Positions 14,695-28,900 of a stretch of 64,000 bases of DNA are shown piece by piece. The stretch is from positions 8,494,001-8,558,000 of the forward strand of contig OX344753.2 in assembly GCA_947034885.2 (NCBI GenBank), written 5' to 3'. The translations under genes and the position numbers were made by a program. The notes below the pieces were generated by a model that was given only the letters and a program-made list of their open reading frames with translations, ran no database searches and was not told where the DNA came from. Origin of the DNA: Thuidium tamariscinum (Eukaryota > Streptophyta > Bryopsida > Hypnales > Thuidiaceae). The first letter of the stretch is position 1; each line of letters opens with the position of its first letter.

Positions 14695-15992
14695 CAGATC
14701 GTCTATGAGGACGATGTCATCAATGGCAAAACTTTTTTTCCTTGGTATAGTAGATTGACAGCCTTGGAGGGGACACACTTTTTTTTCGTTTTTTCTTTTT
14801 TGATTAATTTTTTTTCTTTTTTATCAATGGTTATGCTTTTTTGCAATTACAAGGGGGTTGCTGATGGCAAGGTTGGGGTGATTGCCTCTTTTGGCCACAT
14901 TGCACATTGTGATTTTAGGCAGCTTACTATGAATGGAGTTTTTTTGTTTTTTTTCTTCTTTAAAATTTTCACACAACATGTGCCTAAGGAGTAGCTTTAA
15001 GGTCAAACAATTTTCGTAACTATTGACTATATAGTTAAAAAGTCATTGTTTGATATGTGATTTTCATTGCTCGATGGGCAACTTGGGCAACTCAAAAAAC
15101 TTCTTTTTCAAGAAATAAAAATTTGGAATTGGTTCTATAGATTTGTAAGTATGTGAAAAGCTTTGAATCATTCCATTTTGATTATTAAGATGAAAGTTAT
15201 GAAGGGTCTTAATTTGTGGTTAGTTATGATTTTCAAAGACTTGATACCTACAATCAATTTTGCACCAAAATACTAAAATAGAACAAAGATGGTTCACTTT
15301 GCACTTAATTAATATCCAATATGAACACTAAATTGTCAACTCAATATCCACCATAGTACTAGATTAGAACCAAGATAGTCCACTTTGCTCTATTAATATT
15401 AGTATCCAACATGAAAACTAAATTCTCATCTAAATGAAGATTAAAGATAATCATATGATATGACAAATAACACTATAAATACCATATCACTGAATTTCAT
15501 TTTTAGTGTACCATTATTAATGCCATTTGCACATATTGTTGAACCACTAATCCCAATAACTTTTGGATTGATTTGTGTTGTTGTGAATGCCAATCCAGAA
15601 ACACTTGTTTTTTTGTTTCCTCGATGTTTGATGATACTCAAACACCAACCGCAGAACGAGAAGAGGGTCATATCTCATTCAACCATCCATTCAACTTTAG
15701 TAGTTCATCCTCATCTCCAAAGCATAGCTGAAAAACTGGCAGGTTTTGTAACAGTAGAAAGCCAAGTATACGAGGCCTTCCTGATCATACGGTGGGCCTT
15801 GGTTTTCTACAAAGCTCCAAGAGGACAAATGGTTGATGTTGTTCAAGATTTCCTTGGAATAATAATATGCAGGGCCATTTGTGTCTGATTGTATCTTTTA
15901 TTTATTGGCAATAAAATTTCGTTTCATTTGTTTCCAAAAAGAAAAAAGGATAATAATATGCATGTAAGAAAAAAAGAATAATAATATTTATG

Positions 15993-16280
15993 TAAGGTGG
16001 GCATCTCCAAATGTGCCACTGACCCAAAATTGCCATTATGGCTTAGGTACATCCTCAAACTCCATGTGTATCTATGTAGAAGAAACGATTCCAGAACCTC
16101 TATTCAAATGAACCTTTTGACTTTTTCTTTGAAGACTTTGGCATACCCCCTTTCTGAGGTGCATAGTTGGAACCTCTTTTCACTTATTGTCAACAAGAAA
16201 ATCAATGAAAATTTGTGACCAGGTTAATAATAGTAACAAACTAGGCACAATACCCTGAAGTGGCAGTTTTGGGTGGGTGC
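15993..16280. mobile_element. MITE-like remnant with TAAGGTGGG terminus
   Basis: The left edge reads TAAGGTGGGCATCTCC followed by AAATGTGCCACT, closely matching the left end of the better-formed foldback at 22,821. The stretch at 16,012-16,036 (TGCCACTGACCCAAAATTGC) is repeated in inverted, diverged form at 16,252-16,277 (GAAGTGGCAGTTTTGGGTGG). I read this as a decayed copy of the same family; the right edge is uncertain and could reach about 16,460. Confidence 0.4.
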
Positions 16281-18068
16281 CATCTTTTTTTTAAATTTAC
16301 ACAAAAAAGCGTGATCTTGTGGGATCTTGGATGCTATGTGACAATTTTCACGAATGAATAATTTCAACGCTCTGATTGCCAATGTGAGAAAAGAAAAATG
16401 CAAAGCCATGAAGTTCAGCGGACAATCCCACCTCTTCAACTGCGCCTTCAAGGGGGTGACTTTAATTTTCAGAGTTGCCATCAGTCAGTTTTTTTGTTGT
16501 TTTTTGTTTTTTCGTTTTTTGGGTTTGTTTTAAAACTTTTTTTTACTCTGTATATGTTATGCTGTGCATGTATTGCAACAGACAGTGGATAATGCTTTCC
16601 AAGTCAAAACCCCACTCATTGGGCCGGGAGGCTGGACTCCGGACCGGGAAGGTTGGCGGATGCCCCCCATCATCCACGTTTCCAACCACCTTTGAGAGCT
16701 GGTCGAGTTGCAATCGTGACGATTGATTTCCCAGCTGTCTCATCTGCTGCACGGTTGGCTTGCTATTGACTTGTTTGCGAGGACACTGACTCCAGCATCT
16801 AACATGCCGTTCTCCAATTCCGACACAATTTTTTTTTTTTTGATTTATAAAAATTTAAAACAAAAACAAAAACAAACAAAACTCTTCTGAACTTCCATGT
16901 TTTTTCTTTCCTGTTTGGACATACCATTGTTGAAATATCAATTGAATGGCACAAGTTTTGGGATGAGTGCAAAGGTGCCACAACTACTGTAGAAGCTCCC
17001 CCACAAGCAAGCAACTAGTGATAAGCTCCCCTCCTCTCCACTTTTTCCCTTCCTTTCCTTCCTTTCCTTCCCTTTGCGCAAACTCCATTGGTTGGCTTGG
17101 GTTAGGTATGGTTTGGCGACCCTTTCGAAGCAATTATTTGGAAGGTTTTTTTGGTACAAAAGAGTAAGTGGGATACCAAGCTACCAAGGCTCGAGCTCGA
17201 CACTTGTCATGGCCACAAGAAAGACTCGTCTCAAAGTCAACATGGCGGACTTTCCAATCTTCAAAGATGGGGCTGACCCGGAGGGTTTTTAAAGACGACG
17301 ATGGAGCTCGTGTGTCTCCGTCATCACGTGGATGAGCTACTCATTCCTTGTTCCCTTTTGGCCAGAGGAAGGTGAACTGTAGCGGGTCAATGACGCGGTC
17401 AATAAACAATTCGTTGACTGGTGCGTCTGGGAAGGAAGCAAAAGGAAGGAATTGGAAGCGGGTGGGCTCTGAATTCCCTTCATTTGTTTAAAAAAAAAAA
17501 AAAAAAAAAAAAAAGCGGGCTCTTTGCAGCTCAATTGAATTGGCTCATCATGAAAAAGAAGGGATCTCCTGAGGTTTTATTGTTTATAAAAGAAGAAAAA
17601 AAAACATTTTATTGGCCCTATCTATCTCCTCACTGGGTCTGTGATTATTGGGTACAACCAAAAAAACACTGTAGGCTTAGAGAATCTTGTCAATCTTGGT
17701 TGAGAGAATCTTATATTATTGAAATTCATTCTCACTTATGTTCTATGAAGTCTACTTGGGACCAGAATAGGATACTGCCCCAACTTTCACTAGAATCTTC
17801 TATCTTTAGAATCTTCTAGAAGCACAAGTTAAAGTACTAAGGTAGAAGGCTCAGGAATCGCCCATCCAAGGGCTGAAATTGAATTTTGAGGAAGTGAAAT
17901 GTCTTGAAATATTTTTCAGTATATTTTCGTTGAAAGATAAGTGGAATTGACATCTGATCCAAGTCATTTAATATTTTTGGAGCTTTGTGGAATTAGTAAT
18001 CAAATTTTGAAGTTGAAAGGGCATAGGGCTCAAAAGTGGTACCCTAGCTAAAATGTACACTGTCTGTA
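16281..18068. other. Gene-poor spacer with poly-A and pyrimidine tracts
   Basis: No recognisable gene. Contains a run of about 23 A at 17,491-17,513, a CCTTTCCTTCC pyrimidine stretch near 17,050 and scattered homopolymers. The open frames in this part are interrupted by homopolymer runs and show no family similarity. Confidence 0.4.
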
Positions 18069-19056
18069 CAGTCAGGTCCAGCTCAATTACGAATTCTTGC
18101 ATACACAGGGAACAAAACTTCACTGCTGCCAATTTTGACGCCCTCCCAAGGGCTGAAAAATTATTTTTTTAACATGAAATTTTTTTCACAAGATCCTCTC
18201 TATGTTAATAACACATGTGACAAATTTCAAGGTCAAAAAATTTACCGAAAAAAAGATATTTAGAATCTACTAACATGTGTAGTTAAGAAAAAAACTTCAC
18301 TACTATCAACTTTGACACCCTCCCAAAAATTGAAAAAAATAAATTTGGCCATGAAATTTTGGTCATGAGATCACCTCTATGTTAATTATATGTGTCGTAA
18401 ATTTCAGGTTCAAAAAATTTATTCCAAAAAAGATATTCGAAATCTACTACCATGTGTCAATATAAGGGACAATTTCACTATTGCCAACTTCGATGTACAT
18501 ATTGGTAGATTTCAAATATATTTTTTGTGTGAATCTTTTGAACTTGAAATTTATCTTACATGTTATCAACACAAAGATGATCTCATGAAAAAAGTTTCAT
18601 GGCCAAAACTTTTTTTTTCAATTTTTGTGAAGGTGTCAAAGTTGGTAGTAGTGAAAGTTTTTTCTTAACTACACATGTTAGTAGATTTTGAATATCTTTT
18701 TTTCGGTGAATCTTTTGGCCTTGAAATTTTCCACAAATATAATCAACATAGAGATGATTTCATTCCAAAAATTTCATGCCAAAAGAAAAAGTTTTCAATC
18801 CTTGAGACATTGGCAAAGTTGACAGCAGTGAAAGCTTACAACTACACATGTTGATAGATTTTGCATATCTTTTTTTGGGTGAATCTTTTGGCCTTGAAAT
18901 TTTCCACATATGTTATCAACTTAGAAATGATCTTGTACAAAAAAATTCATAGTAAAAAACTAATTTTTCAGCCCTTGAGAGGGTGTCAAAGTTGGCTGTA
19001 GTGAAATTTTCTTTAACTGTGACTGCAAAAATTCGTAATTGAGCTGGACCTGACTG
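18069..19056. mobile_element. Tc1/mariner-like foldback element with TA target duplication
   Basis: The ends are inverted repeats: the left begins CAGTCAGGTCCAGCTCAATT at 18,069 and the right is its reverse complement ending CTGACTG at 19,056, with about 30 of 32 positions agreeing. Both are flanked by TA (18,067-18,068 and 19,057-19,058), the duplication made by Tc1/mariner transposases, and the CAGT start is typical of that superfamily. The 988-bp interior encodes no transposase. It is built from three diverged direct units about 175 bp apart (near 18,118, 18,293 and 18,471) followed by inverted copies (near 18,640, 18,830 and 18,990), each marked by a motif like CACT.CTGCCAA.TTTGAC, so most of it could fold into a long hairpin. 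It is non-autonomous; the family assignment rests on ends and target site only. Confidence 0.75.
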
Positions 19057-19058
19057 TA

Positions 19059-22000
19059 CAATGCCGAAGGCTATGAAAAAGAAACACGTACAAATATTGT
19101 ACATTTAAAGTAGAACACCATTTTAGAACCTGCTCCATTTAAGAGCCTTTTACCTTATGAATATGTATACTGCATAGGGGTTTTAAGGAGACCAATACTA
19201 ATTAGTCGACATTTCTCTCTATATATACCTTTGTTGTATATCAATAGTTATTGAAGTGTTTGGGTTTGTATGTCATAGTTCAAACATCTACAGTTTTTCA
19301 CAAAAAAGTCCCTTTAATTTTTTGGTCCCTTTAATATCCCTATTCAATGTAGAAAAAAGATCCAAATTTAGACATTCAATTACCTTTAAAATAACAAAAC
19401 TAAGACCTTCAAAAGCAAGTTGAAAAGACAAAACAAATTACATACGTCTTGGCATATTACACTTACCAAAACAAATCATGCTTACTGAATCAAGTTATCA
19501 TTATAAATAGGTGAAAAATTAGAATTTTATTTGGAGGGGTAGTATCCTATTTGAAGGTTATATTTGGTATAAATTAAGTCATTTTTGTAAGAAAGTACCA
19601 CATGTCATGTTGTGAATGATTGAAGTGACATAGTTCTTTGGGAATCCAACATAGAAATTCAATTTTGGCACCTTAGTGCCAAATTATTTGCAATACACTA
19701 GTTCCAATGGAAAACTCCATTGTACATATTTCAACTAAGATATGAAAAAGAGAACAAAAGGAAAAAAAGATAGAGATACCTGTTGCTACCTTGATTTGCA
19801 ATCTAGCTATGTTGGAGACGATTCCAAAAGGGGCACATTTTTATAGAGATATACACATGTTCTACAGATCAAATCCAAGTAGAAATGTAATTTTCTAATC
19901 AAATTTGTAAATTTCATGAATTTTTGAAGTGGTCACCCTTGAAATTACAAAATTGCTTATAGACTAGGGTCATAAACAACTTACAAATATTCTATAACCA
20001 CCTAATCAAGTACTAGATACTCTCTTTTAAGGGAGTGACATATTACCTCAACTTATCATAAAATACCTGAATTTGTCATAGACTAAAAGAAATTGGTAGG
20101 GATTTTAGGTGAAAATGGGGCCAAAACTAAGTGATGGAAATGGGCTTGTCTAGTTGGTGGAATTGGATTGTAAACAAATATGGGCTAGTCTACCTTAACT
20201 CCAATCATTGTAGATTGATATGAATTAAGAGCCTCTTCACCTTAGGTCCCGCATAAGGTCCCACATTCAACTTGAGGTTGTTTGAGTGATATTTCCATTC
20301 AAAATTTAATGTATCTTAGAATATCCTTCATTGCTTACCAAACAATATATCCACAATAAGGACTTTTGGAACTCTATACTTGTGGATCACAAGTTTAGAT
20401 GCTCTAGACCTCCTATTATTGTATTCTTTTGTGCAATGATAGTGGATGAAAAATAGTGAAGTAGAACTAAAAAGAATATACAAAGCTCAAATTCTAGGCT
20501 AAAAGCATAGAAGTTTTGGAAAAATGAAAGTCATGCTTGATTGTTTGCAAATGGAAAGACTTCTAAAAGACCTCCATTGACTTAAATTATTCATATTTTG
20601 AAGATTGAACGTCTGGTCTCAATAGGAGATGCTCCTATCAAATATACTTAAAAATACAATACAAAGACATTGCATATCTATTTTTATTCAAATTAGAATC
20701 ATTTAAAATGCCATAGTAGAAATAGACAATGTTATTAACATATATACTAATTTTTTTTTTAAATTGAGAGAATTAGCAAACTCAAAAATTAATTCTTGCA
20801 ACAAGAAATAGTGTACAACTATTCTAATATTTTTTCTATTCTGAATTATGGTTTAAAATAATAATAATATCAATTTTTCTAAAATCTCAATCAGAATATG
20901 GTAGTCAATATTGACAAAGATTGAAGTGTTTTCTTGAAGTAGAATTTTCAAGTACAAAGAAAACCTATAATTTTTTATCTAATATTAAAGACTTTTGGGT
21001 ATGACATTATTATAATTGTTTTTCCTTCTAAGAGGTATCCACAACTTGCTTCTAAAATCATCAAAAATATTAAAAATCATCAAAAATATTAGTTCTGAAC
21101 TTTGGTCTTTTAGTGTTAAACCAAAAGTATATGCTCTAATTTTTATATAGTCACTTTCAATTGTTGATATGATTGAAGTAGGTTATCAAGCACATCAAAC
21201 CACGAGTGGTATATATAGTTTTTGTTGCAACTTACATTGCATATTCTACAATCATTTCTTGGGGGATTTTACCATGAAGAGCTCCTACATCCATATTCAA
21301 GATATTGAACAGAGGCTTCAAGGCATTGATTAGTCCTTCTAACTTCTCATTCATGCAATATAACACATGAAACTAGAGAAGATAACCTTCCTCAATGACC
21401 AAATTCATGATGTTCTTGTAAATTATATTTATGTACAAAACTATAGGCAAAAATGTGCAAAACTTCAAAAAAAGACTAGGGTGTTTAGGCATTAGGGGAG
21501 ATTTTGAGGGCATTAGAAGCCCACAAGTTTTTTTGAGTTCTTGGATTGTGGGAATGTGCCATATTAGTAGTCTTACGTGGTCAAGACATTGCCATGTTAG
21601 AAAATTTTTAATTTTTAATTTTTAAAACTTATTTTTAAATTAAAAAAATAAAATTTAGGTTTCTTAACACTTATAAATTTTTTTGAAAAAGAATATTCAA
21701 AAATTCAAAAAATTTAGCCAATAGGGCTGGTTTGCAGTCTTTAGACAACACAAGGAACATATAAAGGAACAATTCTCAAATGGGCTTGTCTTGCCCTCAA
21801 ATCCCTTCCAATGGATTAATGGAAAACACAAAACTTAGGATGTAACCCTTTGAGTACTTGGAGTATGTCTCAACATAAATATTAAAAAATGACCATTTCT
21901 AGTTCAATAGACTGAAATAAAAATAATTAAAAAAAGACAATTTATGAATTCAAGTATAAAATTTGAAAGAACACTTCTCTCTAAACATGTTTTGTAAAGA

Positions 22001-22820
22001 TCTTGGCAACTTCCACTTTCCACTTTCTGGATTGGAAGATAATAATATTTGAAGATTATATATTTTTATTTTTGAACCTTGCTATGAGTGGATTAGCCAA
22101 CTTTGACCACTCACTCCAACACTCAATCTTTGGCATTACTAGACATTGGAAATTTATAAAATTGTGCAGACTACCATGTTGTGTACTTGTATGCCAAAAT
22201 GCACAGGAATTGGGATGAGTACAGTATGCATCAATTTTTTCCCAAAGATTATCATGTTCTAGGAATTGACACTCAGTCAGTCACACATTTGCACATTTTG
22301 CAAACAAATTGCATGCATGTTTTCTCATGGATCCACAATCAGAACGGGCACTTCGTGGATAAAAGTCCATTCTTGCATTGTAGAAAACAAAAATCAATAA
22401 AAAGTGAAATCCCACCAAGATGTGGTAATATCAAAAGTCCATTGGACAACATGGATCATGAGTTGGTCAGCTTCAATATGCTCAGAAACTTGGCCTGATT
22501 TTTTTTTTTAAAAATTGACCTCTGGCAAGCTCCCTTGTAACTGAAGAAAATGCTGATGTCCTTAGTCTGTTGAGCTGCACAACTTTTGCATTCAAGTTCC
22601 AATGCTTTTAAAAATTAATAAATTATACTACCTCAGTTTCTAAAAAAGACCCATGTTTTCTTTGTAAAACACAAACAAAATATGGAACTTTTTCAGAAAC
22701 AGACGAAGTATTTCCAAAGAGCTAGTGGCAGCACTACAACTATCTTCTTTTCCCCCCACCCAAAGTGGCTTAGCAATATCCTGCTTGAAGGTTTGAAAAA
22801 CTCCACTGGAGCTTATGGTC
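19059..22820. other. AT-rich intergenic DNA, no gene seen
   Basis: Strongly A/T-rich, with many stops in every frame. A small two-copy direct repeat (ATCATCAAAAATATT) lies near 21,055-21,095. Frames around 21.4 and 22.0-22.5 kb are short with no similarity I can name. Probably decayed transposon sequence. Confidence 0.45.
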
Positions 22821-23097
22821 TAAGGTGGGTACACCCAAAAGTGCCACTTATTCATACTGAGCTTAGTTCCTGCTATTAATTAGTTCAAATTTTTATGTAG
22901 TCTTGTTGGCAAGTGAAAGCATGTTCCAACGCACCAAAGAACACAGGATTTAGATACCATATGCAAAAGTTATTAACAGTCAAAGTCTGTTTCTGAAAGT
23001 GCCATCTACAGTCTGTGAACATGACTGATTTTGGAAATGTATGTGTACTGTAGATGGCGCTCTTAGGAACAGGACGCTTTTAGGTGTACCTACCTTA
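22821..23097. mobile_element. Short foldback MITE, TAAGGTGGG family, TA target site
   Basis: The left end TAAGGTGGGTACACCCAAAA (22,821-22,840) and right end TTTTAGGTGTACCTACCTTA (23,078-23,097) are inverted repeats agreeing at 18 of 20 positions, with TA at both outer edges. A second, inner pair (CTGAAAGTGCCATCTACAGT near 22,993-23,013 and its complement around 23,047-23,068) strengthens the hairpin. About 277 bp, non-coding, size and structure as in Stowaway-like MITEs. A related left end occurs at 15,993. Confidence 0.7.
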
Positions 23098-24452
23098 TTT
23101 AGGGATTAGGGATTAAGACGGTCACAATCCCCACCTATTGACAGTTATATATTATTGCTCCAAATGAGTTTGAAAATTCACAATTCAGTTATTGGATTAA
23201 TATGAATCCAATCATATTTGAGTCCACCCAAATAAATTTTTTCTCTGATAATACATACAACAATAAGCACATTGTACAAGATACCTAGATTGCTAATCTG
23301 GGTGCTCAACTGGTAATAGGCTAGTTAACCTGATTCCTGATGCCAAGTGCATTTCTGAAAGTTGTGTAATGTGTTTTACTAGCATTACACCAGATGATTA
23401 CAATACAATAATTGGCATATGATTTGTACTTGTATTTTTAATCATTCCAGCAGCATTTGTCCAGAGCACAAAGGGGTTGTTACCCACCACCTTCATTTTG
23501 TTGGGTACTTTGTTGCAAAGAGAGCATTCTCTGTCCCAACTCCCAACAGGCTGGGACTCTGTAAACATACACACACACACAACCATAGTCAATTAGCGAT
23601 ATCACTGACAGGATAAAGATTTTTAATCTACTGTAGGTGCATTTAACCCCTAAAGTTTTTTGACTATGTTTTCACCAAAAACTCTTCAAAACTGTCGTTT
23701 CTAATACAAGTATCAAATATTCGGAAAATATTGTTTTTGGACACATATAATCATAGGATCTTGTAGTGTTCAGGTTTGAAAAGACGAGGAAAAAATTTCA
23801 GAAATTTTTACTGTGTGGATTACAAGATATTAGTGTTTGAAATCACAAAAATTCTTTTTTTATTACTACGAAAATCCAGGCAACTGCACTTTACAAGTTC
23901 ACATTTGCATGAAAAAGAGTCCAAAATGGTAGTGCTTCTTTGGATTCATTCTCCAAGGCAAGTTGGCTACATGCTCAAAAAATTTCAAATCATTTGGAAG
24001 TGGACAACATATAGAAAAAAAATAATAAGTAAAAAAAAGTAGAGAATGATTCAAGATACTAAATTGTTAAAAATTTATTTGTGAAATTGAAACTTGCCAA
24101 TCCCAATGGTTCAAATGTTGTAATAAACAACCTACACCCAATGTTTTTATTTTTTTCCAAAAATATTGAAAATTGAGTAAAATAAAGGACTTCAAAGTTT
24201 ATTTTAGAGTAGAGAATCTATAACTACCCGCAAACTAAAACTCTTCATAACTTTTGACTCATTAGTCCAAATGGAATGATTCAAAGCTTTCCACATATAT
24301 ATAAATCTATTAAATCAATTTCAATTTTTTATTTTCTAAAAAAGTGATTTTTTCTGATCTGCCCAAACTGCTCGAGTTGAGAAATAAATAACATATCATG
24401 CGATAACTTTTTAACCATGTAGTCAAAAGTCACAAAAATTGTTGGGCTTTAA

Positions 24453-25449
<997 letters not shown>

Positions 25450-25979
25450 TTAAAGATATTCCTTGTTCACACCTTCTATTAAAATTTGGTCCCAAAATAT
25501 GAAAATCTTTGGTCACACATACCTGCTCAAAATAGTTATGTTGCCAAAAAAGGCATGTTGATCTTTGAGGGGTTAACTATTTAAAACCAATAACTTACTA
25601 GAGCTGTTTTGAAGTAAAATGCCCATGTAAGATAACATAGAACTAGTTTCTGAAACCATGTATGCTTAATCAAAATAACACTTGAAATTTCCACTTGTAC
25701 AGAAAAAGAAAAAAAGAAAAAGAAGCAATACTTACAGTTAACATTCCCAACATATGGAGCAGAATCACTTAATTTCAGCATCTGTAAGAATACATAACAA
25801 TCACCTCTGCATCAGAAACAGTTCATACCTCACAGTCACAGTGCCATTGATTACTTAGTAAAAGGATTCCATTTCCAGCATCACAATCAAGTTTACTATT
25901 TTCTGAGTTAATAATACTGCACCCAGTGTCAGGGCCAGCAGAAAATATTTCTAGAACTACTGTGGTTGACAGAATTTTT

Positions 25980-28900
25980 TTAAATTACTCTTGTATGGGA
26001 TAAATTTTTTTGCAGAAATTTATCTGTCCAATCACTTCTCTCAACTTTAATTAAACTATCCTGCAGAAAAATCAGACAATGACTACAGGTTGTGGTAGTC
26101 AACTTAGTGGGTGCAAGTAATGCAAAGAATGGTAACATTAATCTTCTCAAATTGTAGCGAGAGACCATTCTGCCTGAGAAAATAACAGTTTTTTTGTACA
26201 ATTCATGAGATAATGCATTAATTCCTCAATAAGATTTAGGGTGAAGCATTCTCACTACTCAATTGCATTGTTTGTATATGACAGTAAGTGGTCAAAATGT
26301 GTGGTGCTTGGATGCATGAAGTTTCAATATCATACCTCTTTTGTTTGATAAAATCTTGCTCTCACATTTGCAATGAAGTCTTGAGTGGTTGCCTTCAATA
26401 GGCCTGCATACATGGGGGGTATGTTTTGTATGTTTTGCATAGCCTGCTATAAATATTATATAATATCAGTTTCTAAAGAACAAATATGCAGAAACAAAAT
26501 TCCCATTCCTTTTGGAATTATCGTAAACTTAGAGTCATTTGTTCAATATCTACACATTGAAAAACCCTTCTACAATGTTACAAATTGACATGTATTTGTG
26601 TTAGATATTAATCGAAGGAAATCACTTGAATTCTCAGAATATTCAATTGCTTTTACATAATATATCAAGAAAAAAAAAAGTGTATATCAAGAAAAACACA
26701 TATACATGCATTGCATAATAGAGCTCTTCATCTAGAGCATTTAATTATTTGTTCTCAGATTTTGACTTCTACTTTTGGGACTCCTAAAACTTTACAAATT
26801 CCATGAAATTTAGAATTGATTTTAAAAGCTTTGAACTCCCTGATGTGGCAGCCTGAGTTTCACAACTATTTGGGACACATGAAGTTTGAATTTTTCTTAA
26901 AACTTATGAAACTGGAGACTCATGAACCTCATGAATGGCTAGCCTTATATAGGAAAGATTCATTAATAACTTCATCATAAGTTTTATTTAATTTGTAAAA
27001 TGAAAAAACCCAAGACTTCAAAATCTGTGAACTATAAGATTAAACCTGCTGTTGATACAGGTTTGGATAATAAACCAGAGGATCCCTTGGCTGCAGACCT
27101 GTAAAGTTCCTCCCTGAATTATGTGCACATGATTCAATAGAATTCAATGTAACTGATATCTAGCTGAAAATTTATCTGCTCAGATACTTTCTGGATCCTT
27201 TAAATTGAGAATGGGATTCTCCTTGCCATACAGTAGAAGCTTCCATGTATGTTTCTCATTGTTGCATTTAAGGAAAGACCATAATGTCAGATCAGTAAAT
27301 TGTGCTTGTACCTCTACTTGCAGAATAAATTAATAATTACTAGTAAAAACTAGATCTCATATTGGTCATTCTTCAAATAGAAATGACTAAACTTTCACTG
27401 GGTCTGAAGACAAAAAGATAGATGACTTACATGATCCATTGTCAACAATGTTGTTGAAGGTGTTGGTTATATCACGTATAGGGTGGGCATCGTCATTGTA
27501 AGTTACATTAGTCTGCATAACAAAGCAAAGCTTTATTGAAATTAAAAATTGTAGTTCTAGGCACAGTGCAACAAAAATACATATGTGATGTGGAGCAAGC
27601 AATAACTCCAAGATGTCTGGGACATTTGTCATGATCCCTTCCTAGATACTTAAGATTGTTTGCTATTAAAGATCCTGAACCTGAGTGAAGCCCACAAGAT
27701 ACCTGGAAAGACATGGGACTGATTTGTGATGTCCTCTCTAAATGGTCAATTCGATTCTCCAGCACATTTAACTTGTCCTGTACCATAGACATTGTGTGAA
27801 GTTGGAGGAGTTGTTGTATGGGTGATAACTCTCAACCAATACTATTCTCTTTTCTATTTTGGCAAGATGCTGAATAAAATGGGTCATTCATTGTCCATTA
27901 GACGTAATAAAACAAAACCCAGTGATCCACATCACCATCTCCCCACTCAAATAGTGGGCTATGCTTGCTGAGATATTTCAAAAGATATTAACAATGGACA
28001 CCAAACTTTGAGGCTCAGTGGACTTTGCCATTGAGTGCTTCAGACTTGGTGGCATGAAAGGAAAAGAATACTCAGCAAAGGGAAGATCAAGTCTCATGAT
28101 GTACCTGCAACGTTTCTCTTGTGCAAGTCACACCTTCATCCAAATATTTGAACTTTGTCTCTAGTTTATCGTCCAGGGAATTGAAGGAATGTGCAATCTT
28201 GTTGTCTAAAGAACAGAAGCACGAATCTATCTTTCCAGCAAGATCAATCTGAACACATTATATTTCAAAAATTGTTTGAAGGATAATAAATTATATGCCA
28301 GGCCTACAATCAAGTGTTTCAACTCACAAACAGGGTAGCTCAAAATCTAATCGACATTTTTGTGAATGTGACAGCCTCTTCCGGGTCAACCAATGGAGGA
28401 CATTCAGCATTGAACAATCCACAAATAGCTAGAATGAAAAAAGCATTCAGTAACCAAATGACATCTGATTTCTGTTGCATTCATACATACTAAGTTTAAC
28501 GGAACTTTGGCACATTTCAAAGCTTTCACTTACAATTTTCTGCCACACTGCCTGAGGAGGATCATCTGTTGTTACATGTGCAGGAGGCCATACAGCATCT
28601 TGAGGAGCAGACGACTGGTTCTCAAGAAGTTGGTCAAGTGGACAGCTCTGCACTGCGGATTCTATTAGCATCAAAGTTCAAATAATATTGTATTCATGGT
28701 TGACAATCAAGTCATAAAATTTTTTAAAGAGAAAGAAACTACATGGATCTGTAGGTTAGAGAAGTATTTGTTATACAAAGTTCTGCATCATCATCCTATT
28801 GCAGGCATTTGAAGAAGCATCATTGATGTATTGGTGATGGAGTTGGACATTACAGATGCCAGGATCTGTACTGTAGCTGCTGCTATGGATGGGTCAAGGA

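Larger units (their letters stand above)
12929..15992. other. Upstream of the peroxidase and gene-poor spacer
   Basis: The first few hundred bases should hold the peroxidase promoter (- strand). Further on I find no gene. Open frames around 13.5-14.2 kb and 15.4-15.9 kb are short and resemble nothing known. A + strand TATATAAG near 13,483 has no convincing gene behind it. The spacer contains a G-rich tract at 13,813-13,850 and a heptamer microsatellite near 14,650, listed separately, then A/T-rich sequence with T- and A-runs. Confidence 0.4.

Noticed and set aside
15460..15888. A 142-codon + strand frame in AT-rich DNA.
   Set aside because: No family resemblance, no splice context and no compositional shift; best read as a chance open frame.
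25800..25930. An extra 3' exon of the CEP44-like gene (open - strand frame SAGPDTGCSIINSEN...).
   Set aside because: Its phase does not match the end of exon 18, which already reaches an in-frame stop at 25,980; kept out of the model, though the true C-terminus needs cDNA.
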